Assembly: GCA_030652345.1 (NCBI GenBank)
Contig: JAUSAU010000051.1
Span: 1 to 18,155, forward strand
DNA length: 18,155 nucleotides
DNA from: Coriobacteriia bacterium
Lineage (GTDB): Bacteria > Actinomycetota > Coriobacteriia > Anaerosomatales > PALSA-660
Direction of reading: 5' to 3'
Shown here: positions 1-6,240 of the stretch, piece by piece
Numbering within the stretch: position 1 is the stretch's first letter
Layout of the letters: every line of letters starts with the position of its first letter
The notes under the pieces: model-generated
The model's input: the letters and a program-made list of their open reading frames with translations, nothing else
Database searches by the model: none
Told to the model about the DNA's origin: nothing
Translations under genes and position numbers: made by a program

Positions 1-681
1 GTCGAGCTTCTCGACATCTGCGAAGGACACAGCCATCTCCACGGTGGCAGAGGCGGGAGCTGCTGCCAGCCGTGCCAGCGACTTCTCCCGCACTGCGGCG
101 GCCTGCGCCACGAACAGAGTGTCGGCCGTGACGTCCGGACGGCTGGCATCAGCCGACATCATGTCCGCCAATGTGCCGCCGCCCCGAGGCGGCTCGATGA
201 ACTCGAGCTCCGCGGTCACGCTCGAGCCGCTGAAGTTGCGCCCCTCGACTGTTGTGGCGATCTGCCGCGTCGGGCCGAGGTCGATCCCGCCTCCCAAGAG
301 GTTGAACTGGATGACCGCCTCTCCTGCAGGGACGGCCACGTCGCCGACGCGACGGTAGGCGATGTAGTGGCGCGACGCTCCGGGGAAGTCGACCAGCGTG
401 TCCCCGGGCATGACCGTCGTATTCGGGTAGGCGATGGCCACGTACTCCATGTAGTAGTCGTCGATCTGTTGGGCTCGCGCACCGATCGCGAGAGACCATA
501 GCCACCCCACCGCAACGAACGCCATCACCGCGACCGCCGCGACGGCGCAGGACGTCAGAACCATCCTGCGCGTACTGGCACGCTTGGCATCCCTCAGGAA
601 GGCCTGTTCGTCGAGCTGGGGCACAGCCGAATCGACATCGCCTTCATGCGCGCCGGTCTCAGCATGTGTGTCGTCCCTCAT
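1..681 (-). CDS. Anti-sigma factor, membrane-anchored (partial, C-terminus beyond window)
   Basis: The frame is open from an ATG at 681 to the window edge, giving 227 codons with no stop. It starts one base after the sigma-factor stop (TGACATG), so the two genes are translationally coupled. The product has a charged cytoplasmic start of about 39 residues, one membrane helix (about residues 40-67, VLTSCAVAAVAVMAFVAVGW) and a long outer domain. The layout (short N-terminal region with FLRDAKRAS before the helix, and the beta-type segment VEMAVSFADVEKLD near the end) resembles the Sigma_reg_N/Sigma_reg_C anti-sigma proteins that sit beside ECF sigma factors in Gram-positive bacteria. By family, it would hold the sigma factor at the membrane until a cell-envelope signal releases it. 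The family assignment is from memory of its pattern; the gene-pair context is strong. Confidence 0.7.
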   Translation of the reverse strand, partial: MRDDTHAETGAHEGDVDSAVPQLDEQAFLRDAKRASTRRMVLTSCAVAAVAVMAFVAVGWLWSLAIGARAQQIDDYYMEYVAIAYPNTTVMPGDTLVDFPGASRHYIAYRRVGDVAVPAGEAVIQFNLLGGGIDLGPTRQIATTVEGRNFSGSSVTAELEFIEPPRGGGTLADMMSADASRPDVTADTLFVAQAAAVREKSLARLAAAPASATVEMAVSFADVEKLD

Positions 682-682
682 G

Positions 683-1153
683 TCACACCCTCTCTCTCGC
701 GAAGCGTGCACGCGCGCGGCTGCGCGCCCGGAACAGTGCGACTTTGATGCTGTTCACAGGACGGCCGAGCATCTCGGCGATCTCGGCGACCCCGCGGTCC
801 TCGACGTATTTCAACTCGAGGAGGCGGCGATCGCCCGGCGGCAACACCGAGAGCAGGCGACGCGCCTCATCCTGCCCCTCGGCACGGAGCGCTGCCGCGC
901 AGGGGTCGTCGTCGGCATCGGCGACCTCGAGTTCGAGGTCTGCGGACGTCGTCAGCGCCCGTCGACGCGCGAGGTCGATATGCTTGTTGCGCGCGACGGT
1001 ACACACCCACGCCCGCAGACGGCCCGGTTCTATCCCGTCAAGATGCTTGAAGGTCGTCAGCAGCGTGTCCTGTGCGATGTCCTCGGCATCAGCATGGGCG
1101 AGACCACGTCCGCGCAAGTACCGATAGGCCAGCGCGAACAGCTCCTGCCACAC
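683..1153 (-). CDS. RNA polymerase sigma factor, ECF (sigma-70) family
   Basis: A 156-residue protein, usual size for an ECF sigma factor. Region 2 occupies about residues 3-66: DAEDIAQDTLL (22-32) is the core-polymerase-binding helix, and RAWVCTVARNKHIDLARRR (47-65) is the -10-recognising end. Region 4 (about 97-150) has LPPGDRRLLELKYVED and a helix-turn-helix GVAEIAEMLGRPVNSIKVAL for the -35 element. The frame continues upstream to a TTG at 1186, but the GTG at 1153 is preceded by GGGAGGGGG at good spacing and is chosen. The gene overlaps nothing and is followed after one base by its likely anti-sigma gene. It lies just beyond attC1, so it may be flanking chromosome or the last cassette. 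Confidence 0.88.
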   Translation of the reverse strand: MWQELFALAYRYLRGRGLAHADAEDIAQDTLLTTFKHLDGIEPGRLRAWVCTVARNKHIDLARRRALTTSADLELEVADADDDPCAAALRAEGQDEARRLLSVLPPGDRRLLELKYVEDRGVAEIAEMLGRPVNSIKVALFRARSRARARFARERV

Positions 1154-1202
1154 GACGCCCCCTCCCGATCCGAATGCCCCCGCCAACAGCCAGTCGTGAG
1201 GT

Positions 1203-1231
1203 AAGACGAGCGACGCAGCCTGAAGGGGTAC
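1203..1231 (-). promoter_or_regulatory. Candidate ECF-type promoter of the sigma/anti-sigma operon
   Basis: On the minus strand GTACCC (1231-1226) and CGTCTT (1208-1203) are 17 bases apart, 50-80 bases upstream of the sigma-factor start. ECF promoters often have an AACC-like -35 and a CGTC -10, and ECF genes often transcribe themselves. The -35 match is partial, so this is only a candidate. Confidence 0.3.
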
Positions 1232-1251
1232 AGGTGATCGCGAATCGGTCC

Positions 1252-1348
1252 ATCGAACGTGTTGCGCTCAACCCACAAGGCGCGGTCGGCGCGATATGTA
1301 TGAGATTACCTCACCGGCGTCGCAGTCGGGTTGTGGCGCTGCTTAGAC
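1252..1348 (-). repeat. attC1 (class A, decayed R'' end)
   Basis: R' is ATCGAAC (1252-1258); R'' is CTTAGAC (1342-1348), where GTTAGAC would be expected. The right arm reads GGGTTGTGGCGC instead of GGGTTGAAGCGC. The centre is the class A sequence. It is the last attC of the array in reading order and the most worn on its R'' side. It belongs to the DUF7000-like cassette. Confidence 0.85.
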
Positions 1349-1864
1349 CGCGTGGCCCGGGTCGTGAGCCTCGAGAAAGCGCTCAAGGTCACCAAGGAAG
1401 GTCTCCACGGCCAACTCGATAGATGCGGTGAGCGCCTCGGGGTCGTCGAGTTCGAACCCGCTGGCGACGTCATGCTCGACGATCGCATCGATGCCGGGAG
1501 CGGGCTCAACGAGGAGATACTCGGACCAGCCACCATCCCTGAAGAGCCCCCAGTACTGCCGTTGCACCTTCCGATTGCGCGCAGCGAGCCATACCTCGAA
1601 GCCGAACGCCTCGTAGTCGAACACGATTGCGAGCTTGAGGTCGCGCGACTTGAGCGTGGGCGGGAAGAGCGCGAAGTAGGTCATGTCGAAGTAGCCCTGA
1701 TACAGACCAGAGACCGCCCGCTCACCCTGCGTACCCGCGAAATGCGCGCGAAGCCGAGACATGTACCCGACGATCGCCGGGTAGGCCCTCTGGATGGAAC
1801 CCTTGGCGAGTTGCTCGCGCAGCTCCCGAAGATCGCTACTGAGCCCGGACACCTGTGCCCCCAT
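1343..1864 (-). CDS. DUF7000-like protein of unknown function (cassette 1)
   Basis: A 173-residue soluble protein. The segments KGSIQRAYPAIVGYMSRL (21-38), SGLYQGYFDMTYFALFP (52-68), LKLAIVFDYEAFGFEVWLAA (76-95) and EPAPGIDAIVEHDV (120-133) match the conserved pattern I remember for the DUF7000 family, whose function is not known. The TAA stop lies inside the R'' core of attC1. The frame is open upstream to 1993, but that part is translation of attC2, so the ATG at 1864, nine bases from the R' core of attC2, is taken as the start; it lacks a clear ribosome site. Probably transcribed by read-through or from a promoter within the preceding attC region. Confidence 0.72.
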   Translation of the reverse strand: MGAQVSGLSSDLRELREQLAKGSIQRAYPAIVGYMSRLRAHFAGTQGERAVSGLYQGYFDMTYFALFPPTLKSRDLKLAIVFDYEAFGFEVWLAARNRKVQRQYWGLFRDGGWSEYLLVEPAPGIDAIVEHDVASGFELDDPEALTASIELAVETFLGDLERFLEAHDPGHAV

Positions 1865-1872
1865 ATCGGTCG

Positions 1873-1975
1873 GTATGACGTGTTGCGCTGCAGCTGAAGC
1901 GCCGCCCCTCATTGCCCCGCCACCCGCGAATACCGCACACGGGCGGCGCCTTCTGCTGGAAGCGCTTGTTAGACG
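1873..1975 (-). repeat. attC2 (singleton class, altered R')
   Basis: R' is GTATGAC (1873-1879), departing from RYYYAAC at two bases; R'' is GTTAGAC, ending at about 1975. The inner arms are GCGCTGCAGCTGAAGCGCC and GGCGCCTTCTGCTGGAAGCGC, which pair with bulges. The centre shares nothing with class A. It belongs to the cassette whose gene ends at 2010. Confidence 0.75.
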
Positions 1976-2009
1976 CCCATGGCGCCATGCCACTCACTAC
2001 GCACGCGCC

Positions 2010-2615
2010 TCACGCGACACTGACCTGACGGCGCCTGTGCGCGACCCCGAACCACGCGAATAGGGCGAGCCCCGCGAGGATCTCGAACACCCACACGACG
2101 TGCGGACGTGGGAGATAGCCACTGAGGAGCACGCTCAACAACGGCTCCAGGACGAAGAAGGCAGCGAGGACGACGAATGGCGCAGGTGACCCGGTCGTCC
2201 TCCGCCAGCGGCCAAGCAGGCCGAACACTATTCCCGTCAACACGGCGATGACGTACCACATCGCATTGACCGTGACCCAGAGGACAGCGCTGCCGAGCAC
2301 GAGTCCAATCCCGGATGACGACGCCTTCAGAGCGATGTAGGCCGGATGGTACTCCGGGAAGGCGTTCAAGTAGAACCCGAACATGCAGAGCGCCGCAGTG
2401 AGCGCACCGGCCGCCGCCGCCCACGACACAGAACGGTGAAGCCACCCTGCCAGGAACGACAGCACAAGCCAAGGGGCAACGAAGTAGCCAGCCGCCAAGC
2501 CCAGGGGGTCTGCGGGCGCAGGGACCCTGGACACGATCAGCCCGTAGAGGAAGCCCGCCAAGGCGCCGAGCGCGACCCGGGCCAACCGAGGTAGTTCGTC
2601 GATTCGTCGGGCCAA
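2010..2615 (-). CDS. DUF6518-like integral membrane protein (cassette 2)
   Basis: A 201-residue very hydrophobic protein with about six or seven membrane helices (roughly 11-30, 40-59, 64-84, 102-136, 146-166, 172-192) and a basic tail. The arrangement, including APWLVLSFLAGWL (47-59) and the segment ending GIVFGLLGRWRR (128-139), resembles DUF6518 membrane proteins of unknown role. A TTG at 2615 is the only upstream start in frame; a weak GGAAG lies before it, so the start is uncertain. The leader runs 47 bases to the half site attC3. A distant relative by pattern is the cassette 14 product. The family name is tentative. Confidence 0.72.
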   Translation of the reverse strand: MARRIDELPRLARVALGALAGFLYGLIVSRVPAPADPLGLAAGYFVAPWLVLSFLAGWLHRSVSWAAAAGALTAALCMFGFYLNAFPEYHPAYIALKASSSGIGLVLGSAVLWVTVNAMWYVIAVLTGIVFGLLGRWRRTTGSPAPFVVLAAFFVLEPLLSVLLSGYLPRPHVVWVFEILAGLALFAWFGVAHRRRQVSVA

Positions 2616-2662
2616 CAGCTTCCGCTTTCCGCGTCGGTGCCCTATCTGGCAGGCACACGTCT

Positions 2663-2690
2663 GTCTAACGTGTCAGGCATGCAGGCAGCA
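2663..2690 (-). repeat. attC3, truncated half site
   Basis: R' GTCTAAC (2663-2669) is followed by GTGTCAGGCATG, matching the left half of the class C sites at 9439 and 16521 (GTGTTAGGCA). No matching right half or GTTRRRY box is found before the stop codon at 2697. The R''/L'' half appears deleted, which should disable this site for cassette excision. Confidence 0.6.
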
Positions 2691-2696
2691 CATCGT

Positions 2697-2924
2697 CTAC
2701 CCGAGCAAGCCGATGGCTCCACGCACCAAACCGACGACCAGGAAGACCCCGACTGCAGCAACGAACGCCCAGAACAGGATGGAGAGAATCCACCCGAGTA
2801 TGGATGTCGGTCGACTCAGAATCCCGTCCGAGTCGGCCTCCGGGAGCCTGCCCGTCATGCGCACCCAAAGATGGGTCACGTAGTTGTTGCGATCCAACCC
2901 GAGCACCCCCGTCTCAGGAACCAA
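2697..2924 (-). CDS. Small single-helix membrane protein (cassette 3)
   Basis: Up to 75 residues with one strong helix near the C-terminus (about 42-66, ILGWILSILFWAFVAAVGVF) and a short tail. The N-terminal part is polar (DRNNYVTHLWVRMTGRLPEADSDG). The frame opens with TTG at 2924, eleven bases from attC4, without a ribosome site; an ATG at 2858 would give 53 residues and keeps the helix. The stop falls directly beside the truncated attC3, so the deletion that removed half of that site ended near the stop codon, and the last residues may be affected. I do not recognise a family. Confidence 0.55.
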   Translation of the reverse strand: MVPETGVLGLDRNNYVTHLWVRMTGRLPEADSDGILSRPTSILGWILSILFWAFVAAVGVFLVVGLVRGAIGLLG

Positions 2925-2934
2925 GCTGTCGTGT

Positions 2935-3020
2935 GCCCAACGTGTTGCGCTTAACCCGCGCGCCTATCCCCTGCAGTATGCGCCGACAGTGACCGCGTCG
3001 GCTTGAAGCGCTAGTTCGAC
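2935..3020 (-). repeat. attC4 (class B)
   Basis: R' is GCCCAAC (2935-2941) and R'' is GTTCGAC (3014-3020). The class B centre is shorter than class A and has GCGTCGGCTTGAAGCGCTAGTT at its right, shared with attC15 and attC26. R'' has C where the consensus has a purine. It belongs to the cassette with the gene at 2964-3203. Confidence 0.9.
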
Positions 3021-3203
3021 AGACCGGCGCAACCCTAGTCGCGATGGTAGTCCGATTGCCGGGCCCCGCCCGATTGGCAGGATGTCGTCGGAGGTGCCCC
3101 CCATGGGATCGTGCTTCCTGCCCCAGCGATCCATGGCGGTGACGAGGGCGAGGTAGCCAACCGCCGGGAGCACCATGAGAAGAAGCAGCCACAACCAGTC
3201 CAC
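2964..3203 (-). CDS. Small single-helix membrane protein reading into attC4 (cassette 4)
   Basis: A 79-residue protein. It starts with GTG at 3203 behind GGGGTGG and has an immediate membrane helix (about 3-22, WLWLLLLMVLPAVGYLALV) followed by a polar tail DRWGRKHDPMGGTSDDILP. There is no stop before the attC, so the last 19 or so residues (from SVELALQAD) are encoded by attC4 itself, ending at a TAG within the attC centre. The attC-encoded tail is probably not functional. No family recognised. Confidence 0.6.
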   Translation of the reverse strand: MDWLWLLLLMVLPAVGYLALVTAMDRWGRKHDPMGGTSDDILPIGRGPAIGLPSRLGLRRSVELALQADAVTVGAYCRG

Positions 3204-3229
3204 CGCGCCACCCCGATTCCTCAGGTTCT

Positions 3230-3326
3230 GTCGAACGTATTGCGCTTAAGCCGCAAGGCGCGGTCTGCACTATATGTATGAGATTACCTCACCGGCGCCG
3301 CTGTCGGGTTGGAGCGCTGGTTAGGT
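3230..3326 (-). repeat. attC5 (class A)
   Basis: R' is GTCGAAC (3230-3236) and R'' is GTTAGGT (3320-3326). The left end has GTATTGCGC in place of the usual GTGTTGCGC. The R'' holds the TAA stop of the XRE gene. R'' matches the R' of attC6 (ACCTAAC) exactly, marking one cassette. Confidence 0.92.
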
Positions 3327-4094
3327 GGACCGCACCCCGCGCACGCAATCCGGGTTGTCGAAGCACCTGGCGTGCGCGCGGCGACTCTGCCACGCGAGAA
3401 GGGCTGCCCCAAGCGAGGCGCCGAGAACGTCGGCCTTGAGGACAACGCTCGATGCCAGAAACCCCCCGGCGATGCCAACGAATTCGCGGTCCGGCCCTCC
3501 GGCAAAGGCGCCGAAGACGATCGGACTGACGACCACGATGGACAGTCCCGCGGCGGGGGCGAGCCACAAGAACGGGAGTCGCCCGCCGGAGGATCTGACC
3601 ACCGGCACCAAGAGCACGCTTGGAAGCAGTACCAGCATGGCCTCGAGCAGGAACAACGATCCGGCCAAGACCGGCGACGGCTCCAGCCCGAACATGGACA
3701 TAGCGTCGTCCACGATAGACATCGCGAGCGGTTGGGTCACGAGCGCGAAGTAGGACAGGGACCCTCCGACTGCCGCGGCGAACCAAAGTGCACCAACCAG
3801 GCCTGAACGAGGCCGCTGGCGCGGCGGCTCCCGCTCTGCCCCGACTGCGTCCGCCGGCGCTCCGTCCGTGGCGGGAAGACCAACAGCGGGGAGCCCTCGG
3901 CCGATCAACTCATCCACGGTCACCTCGTAGAACCCCGCGAGCGCGACGAGATTGTCAGTATCGGGAGATGACTCAGCACGCTCCCAGTTGGAGATAGCCT
4001 GACGGCTGAGATCCAGAGCAGCGGCGAGCTCCTCCTGCGAGAGTCCGCGAGCACGTCGAAGTGCGGCAAGATGCTGGGCGACTGCGTTGTCCAT
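3321..4094 (-). CDS. XRE-family regulator with four membrane helices (cassette 5)
   Basis: A 257-residue protein. Residues 7-61 are a Cro/C1-type helix-turn-helix: LRRARGLSQEELAAALDLSR, then QAISNWERAESSPDTDNLV and the ending YEVTVDELIGRG typical of XRE regulators. A proline/charged linker (about 70-97) leads to four hydrophobic segments (about 98-119, 143-165, 173-198, 204-236). By analogy with other membrane-tethered XRE proteins it may sense a membrane condition and act on DNA from the membrane. The ATG at 4094 has GCAGGAGG upstream and is preferred to an upstream in-frame start. The TAA stop is inside the R'' core of attC5. It is one of the longest cassettes and has a 169-base leader. Confidence 0.86.
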   Translation of the reverse strand: MDNAVAQHLAALRRARGLSQEELAAALDLSRQAISNWERAESSPDTDNLVALAGFYEVTVDELIGRGLPAVGLPATDGAPADAVGAEREPPRQRPRSGLVGALWFAAAVGGSLSYFALVTQPLAMSIVDDAMSMFGLEPSPVLAGSLFLLEAMLVLLPSVLLVPVVRSSGGRLPFLWLAPAAGLSIVVVSPIVFGAFAGGPDREFVGIAGGFLASSVVLKADVLGASLGAALLAWQSRRAHARCFDNPDCVRGVRST

Positions 4095-4263
4095 GACACT
4101 GCCTCCTGCGGTTCGCGCCGTTGCGCGACGATACGGGCGGTTCCTCGAGCCCACTATCGGTGCCAGGTGACCCGGCGCTCCACCCAATCCGCTTGTCAAT
4201 CGCCGCAATTATCGCTTGCGCTGCGGGTCCGCCAGCACTTCGAACCGTACTCGGCGGGGTTCC
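4095..4263. other. Leader of cassette 5, no gene seen
   Basis: Together with attC6 and the MarR leader this makes a 324-base stretch without a coding gene (4095-4418). It carries the ribosome site of the XRE gene. On the minus strand there is a perfect -35-like TTGACA, but I could not pair it with a convincing -10. Its length suggests the XRE cassette brings its own promoter here. Confidence 0.45.
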
Positions 4264-4350
4264 ACCTAACTTGTTGCGCTTGACTCGGACGGTTACAACC
4301 TATCAGGTTGTTCGCGCCTTCGGCGCGACGGTTTGAAGCGCTTGTTGGGC
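4264..4350 (-). repeat. attC6 (singleton class, hairpin centre)
   Basis: R' is ACCTAAC (4264-4270) and R'' is GTTGGGC (4344-4350). The right arm GGTTTGAAGCGC is class-A-like, but the centre contains a tight hairpin CGCGCCTTCGGCGCG. It belongs to the MarR/ABM cassette, whose gene runs on the opposite strand. Confidence 0.85.
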
Positions 4351-4374
4351 GAGCGCGTCGGGATGCACATTGCT

Positions 4375-4385
4375 TAAGTACCTTA
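4375..4385. promoter_or_regulatory. Possible MarR operator half-sites upstream of the MarR/ABM gene
   Basis: TAAG-TAC-CTTA is an inverted repeat 34 bases before the MarR start. TGCACAT followed by TGCTTAAG or GCTTGGG occurs twice (4364-4378 and about 4403-4417), an imperfect direct repeat around it. MarR proteins usually bind such repeats in their own leader. Arms are only four bases, so this is weak. Confidence 0.25.
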
Positions 4386-4418
4386 CCGAATGGCACGCGG
4401 ATTGCACATGCTTGGGTC

Positions 4419-5183
4419 ATGGCCGACGAGACCCGAGAAGACACTATGCGCCGTGTCAGCGACTCGCTGCTGGCAATCCGCCGCCTCGAGCGACGTCCGC
4501 CCCCTGGTCAAACCTCTGGCTGCGACGTCACTCCTGCCCAAGGTGCGCTGGTCCACGAGATCGCACTCGCAGGTGCTAGTGGTGCAACGACCGGCCATCT
4601 CGCGGAGCGGATGAGGATCTCGAACAGCGCGGTCACACAACTGGTGGACGGACTTGTGGCCGGCGACGTGGTGAGGCGAGACGAGGACCTCGAGGACCGA
4701 CGCCGAGTCAGAATCCGCCTCACCGAACGCGGCGAGGATCTGTACCGCCAGTTCGACCACGCTCGAACAGCGCAGACCGCCTCCCTCTTGTCCCCCTTGG
4801 ACGACAACGACGCGCAACGCCTTGCTGACCTGCTCGAGCGAATTGCCGAAGTACGACAGAGTTGGACGACGAAAGAAGGAGTCGAAATGTCAGTACTGAG
4901 CACAACTCTCTATACCGTCGCAACCGAAGCCGAGGCCGAGCAGTTCGCCGCGATGGCGCCAGGCATGAGCGCGGCCTACGCAAACCAGCCCGGATTCGAA
5001 CGACTGGTGGTGGCGCGCGACGTGATGGATCCGCTCACGATCGTGACGATGTCATGGTGGGAGTCGCGAGAGGCGATCGACGCATGGAGCAAGAGCCAAG
5101 ACTACCGCGCGGCGAAGAGCGATTCCGGCGGACAAGGGCTGAAGGCCAAGATGGAGTTCGGCCGCTGGGTCAAGGCTGAATAG
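4419..5183 (+). CDS. MarR-family regulator fused to an ABM-type monooxygenase domain (cassette 6)
   Basis: A 254-residue frame on the opposite strand to most cassettes. Residues about 1-150 are a MarR winged helix: ATTGHLAERMRISNSAVTQL is the recognition helix-turn-helix and DLEDRRRVRIRLTERGEDLY is the wing. From residue 157 (ATG 4887) the sequence becomes a small antibiotic-biosynthesis-monooxygenase (ABM)-like domain of 98 residues, with GFERLVVARDVMDPLTIVTM and SWWESREAIDAWSKSQDYR. A strong ribosome site AAGGAG lies five bases before that internal ATG, so the ABM part may also be made alone. The usual start at 4419 lacks a good ribosome site. As a one-frame fusion, or two genes that lost the stop between them, this is unusual. 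It needs its own promoter. Confidence 0.8.
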   Translation: MADETREDTMRRVSDSLLAIRRLERRPPPGQTSGCDVTPAQGALVHEIALAGASGATTGHLAERMRISNSAVTQLVDGLVAGDVVRRDEDLEDRRRVRIRLTERGEDLYRQFDHARTAQTASLLSPLDDNDAQRLADLLERIAEVRQSWTTKEGVEMSVLSTTLYTVATEAEAEQFAAMAPGMSAAYANQPGFERLVVARDVMDPLTIVTMSWWESREAIDAWSKSQDYRAAKSDSGGQGLKAKMEFGRWVKAE

Positions 5184-5189
5184 CATCCG

Positions 5190-5286
5190 TCCCAACGTGT
5201 TGCGCTTAACCCGCAAGGCGCGGCCGGCGCGATATGTATGAGATTACCGCACCTGCGCCGCAGTCGGGTTGGAGCGCTGGTTAGCC
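5190..5286 (-). repeat. attC7 (class A)
   Basis: R' is TCCCAAC (5190-5196) and R'' is GTTAGCC (5280-5286). R' differs by one base from the R'' of attC6 (GTTGGGC against GTTGGGA), as expected for two ends of the MarR/ABM cassette. It belongs to the cassette with the gene at 5325. Confidence 0.92.
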
Positions 5287-5324
5287 AGAGGCACGACGGT
5301 CGCCTGCGCCTCTTTGGCTTTGTC

Positions 5325-5762
5325 CTATCCTCGAAGAAGCAGGTAGGCGACACAAACTATGAGGACAAGAGACCAGAGCATCGACACGAGCACCATGGGC
5401 AAGGAACGAATAGCAGCTTCCGCGAACAACTCTCGCAACCTATCCGGGCGGGCGTGCTGCACCTCGAGATAGCGAGAAGCCAAACCACGATACGGACCGC
5501 GCTTGGGCTCGAGGCGGACACTCACGGCGAACCAGGCATCAATCGCCGAAAGCTGCGACAGCGGCCTCTCCCGGAGACCGCGCATGTAGTCCGACTCTGG
5601 GCCGGCGTCGTCGCTGAGGATCACGCGCCGTGCCCGCCGCCTCCAGGCAGCGCCCGTGACCAGGCTCCAGACAAGCGTCACGAGCAGCAGTGCCGTTGAG
5701 AGCAGGAGCAAGAAGAGCAGGGCGGGCGGCAGTGCGCCTAGGATGCTCTTCGCCACCTCCAC
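5325..5762 (-). CDS. Two-helix membrane protein of unknown function (cassette 7)
   Basis: A 145-residue protein with two membrane helices at the ends (about 10-37, LPPALLFLLLLSTALLLVTL, and 120-143, LPMVLVSMLWSLVLIVCVAY). Between them is a cytoplasmic or periplasmic domain of about 80 residues, rich in arginine and acidic residues (SDDAGPESDYMRGLRERPLS). The start is GTG at 5762 with GGGGGT upstream. No family recognised; the layout is that of a small envelope protein with a soluble middle domain. Confidence 0.75.
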   Translation of the reverse strand: MEVAKSILGALPPALLFLLLLSTALLLVTLVWSLVTGAAWRRRARRVILSDDAGPESDYMRGLRERPLSQLSAIDAWFAVSVRLEPKRGPYRGLASRYLEVQHARPDRLRELFAEAAIRSLPMVLVSMLWSLVLIVCVAYLLLRG

Positions 5763-5824
5763 CGCAGACCCCCATCGGCATGCCTACGCCTACAGACCCG
5801 CCGTCCGCAAGGCTTGTGACTTCA

Positions 5825-5922
5825 AGCTAACGTTTTTCGCTTCACCCGCAAGGCGCGGATCAGCCCTCCTTTGTCGAGACTACCTCACCTGCGCCGCAGT
5901 CGGGTTGAAGCGCTGGTTCGAC
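5825..5922 (-). repeat. attC8 (class A2)
   Basis: R' is AGCTAAC (5825-5831) and R'' is GTTCGAC (5916-5922). The left spacer is changed to GTTTTTCGCTTCACCC, but the one-base asymmetry to the right arm GGGTTGAAGCGC is kept by loss of a different base. The centre is the A2 form (GGATCAGCCCTCCTTTGTCGAG). Confidence 0.9.
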
Positions 5923-5955
5923 GTAGACGACGGGACGACGCCGACACTCGGAGTA

Positions 5956-6108
5956 TCACCGCTGGATAGTGAACGCCGTAGCTATCAGGGCGATGGCGAG
6001 GAAGGCCAAGAACCCAATCGGGCCACCCACCAGGAAGGAGAACAGGCCCCCAAGCACCAGTCCGATCAGTCGAGGCGCCCGAGATGATCCGCGAGACTGA
6101 ACGGCCAT
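5956..6108 (-). CDS. 50-residue double-helix membrane peptide (cassette 8)
   Basis: A small gene filling an otherwise empty cassette. ATG at 6108 follows GGGAGGAAGG at good spacing, and TGA is at 5956-5958, giving 50 residues. After a basic start (MAVQSRGSSRAPR) two hydrophobic stretches are separated by a glycine/proline turn: LIGLVLGGLFSFLVGG, PIG, then FLAFLAIALIATAFTI. This is the build of a small two-helix hairpin membrane protein. It is the only plausible reading frame in its cassette with a strong ribosome site, which argues that it is real. Function unknown. Confidence 0.7.
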   Translation of the reverse strand: MAVQSRGSSRAPRLIGLVLGGLFSFLVGGPIGFLAFLAIALIATAFTIQR

Positions 6109-6143
6109 GGCCTTCCTCCCCGTACTCCGATGGAGCGTCGTAC

Positions 6144-6240
6144 GTTGAACGTGTTGCGCTTAACCCGCAAGACGCGGATCAGCCTTCCCTTGTCGAGCCT
6201 ACCTCACCGGCGCCGCAGCGGGTTGAAGCGCCATCTAGGA
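6144..6240 (-). repeat. attC9 (class A2, decayed R'' end)
   Basis: R' is GTTGAAC (6144-6150). The right end reads CCATCTAGGA where CTGGTTAGGA is expected, so R'' is TCTAGGA and has lost GT at its start; the centre also lacks one base (GCAGCGGG). The TAG stop of the cassette 9 gene lies in this box. The site may be poorly active. Confidence 0.83.

Noticed and set aside
584..1204. 206-codon plus-strand frame opposite the sigma factor
   Set aside because: Antisense of a clear ECF sigma factor.
4173..4205. TTGACA on the minus strand in the cassette 5 leader as a promoter
   Set aside because: The -35 match is perfect but no acceptable -10 lies 16-18 bases downstream, so I did not call a promoter.
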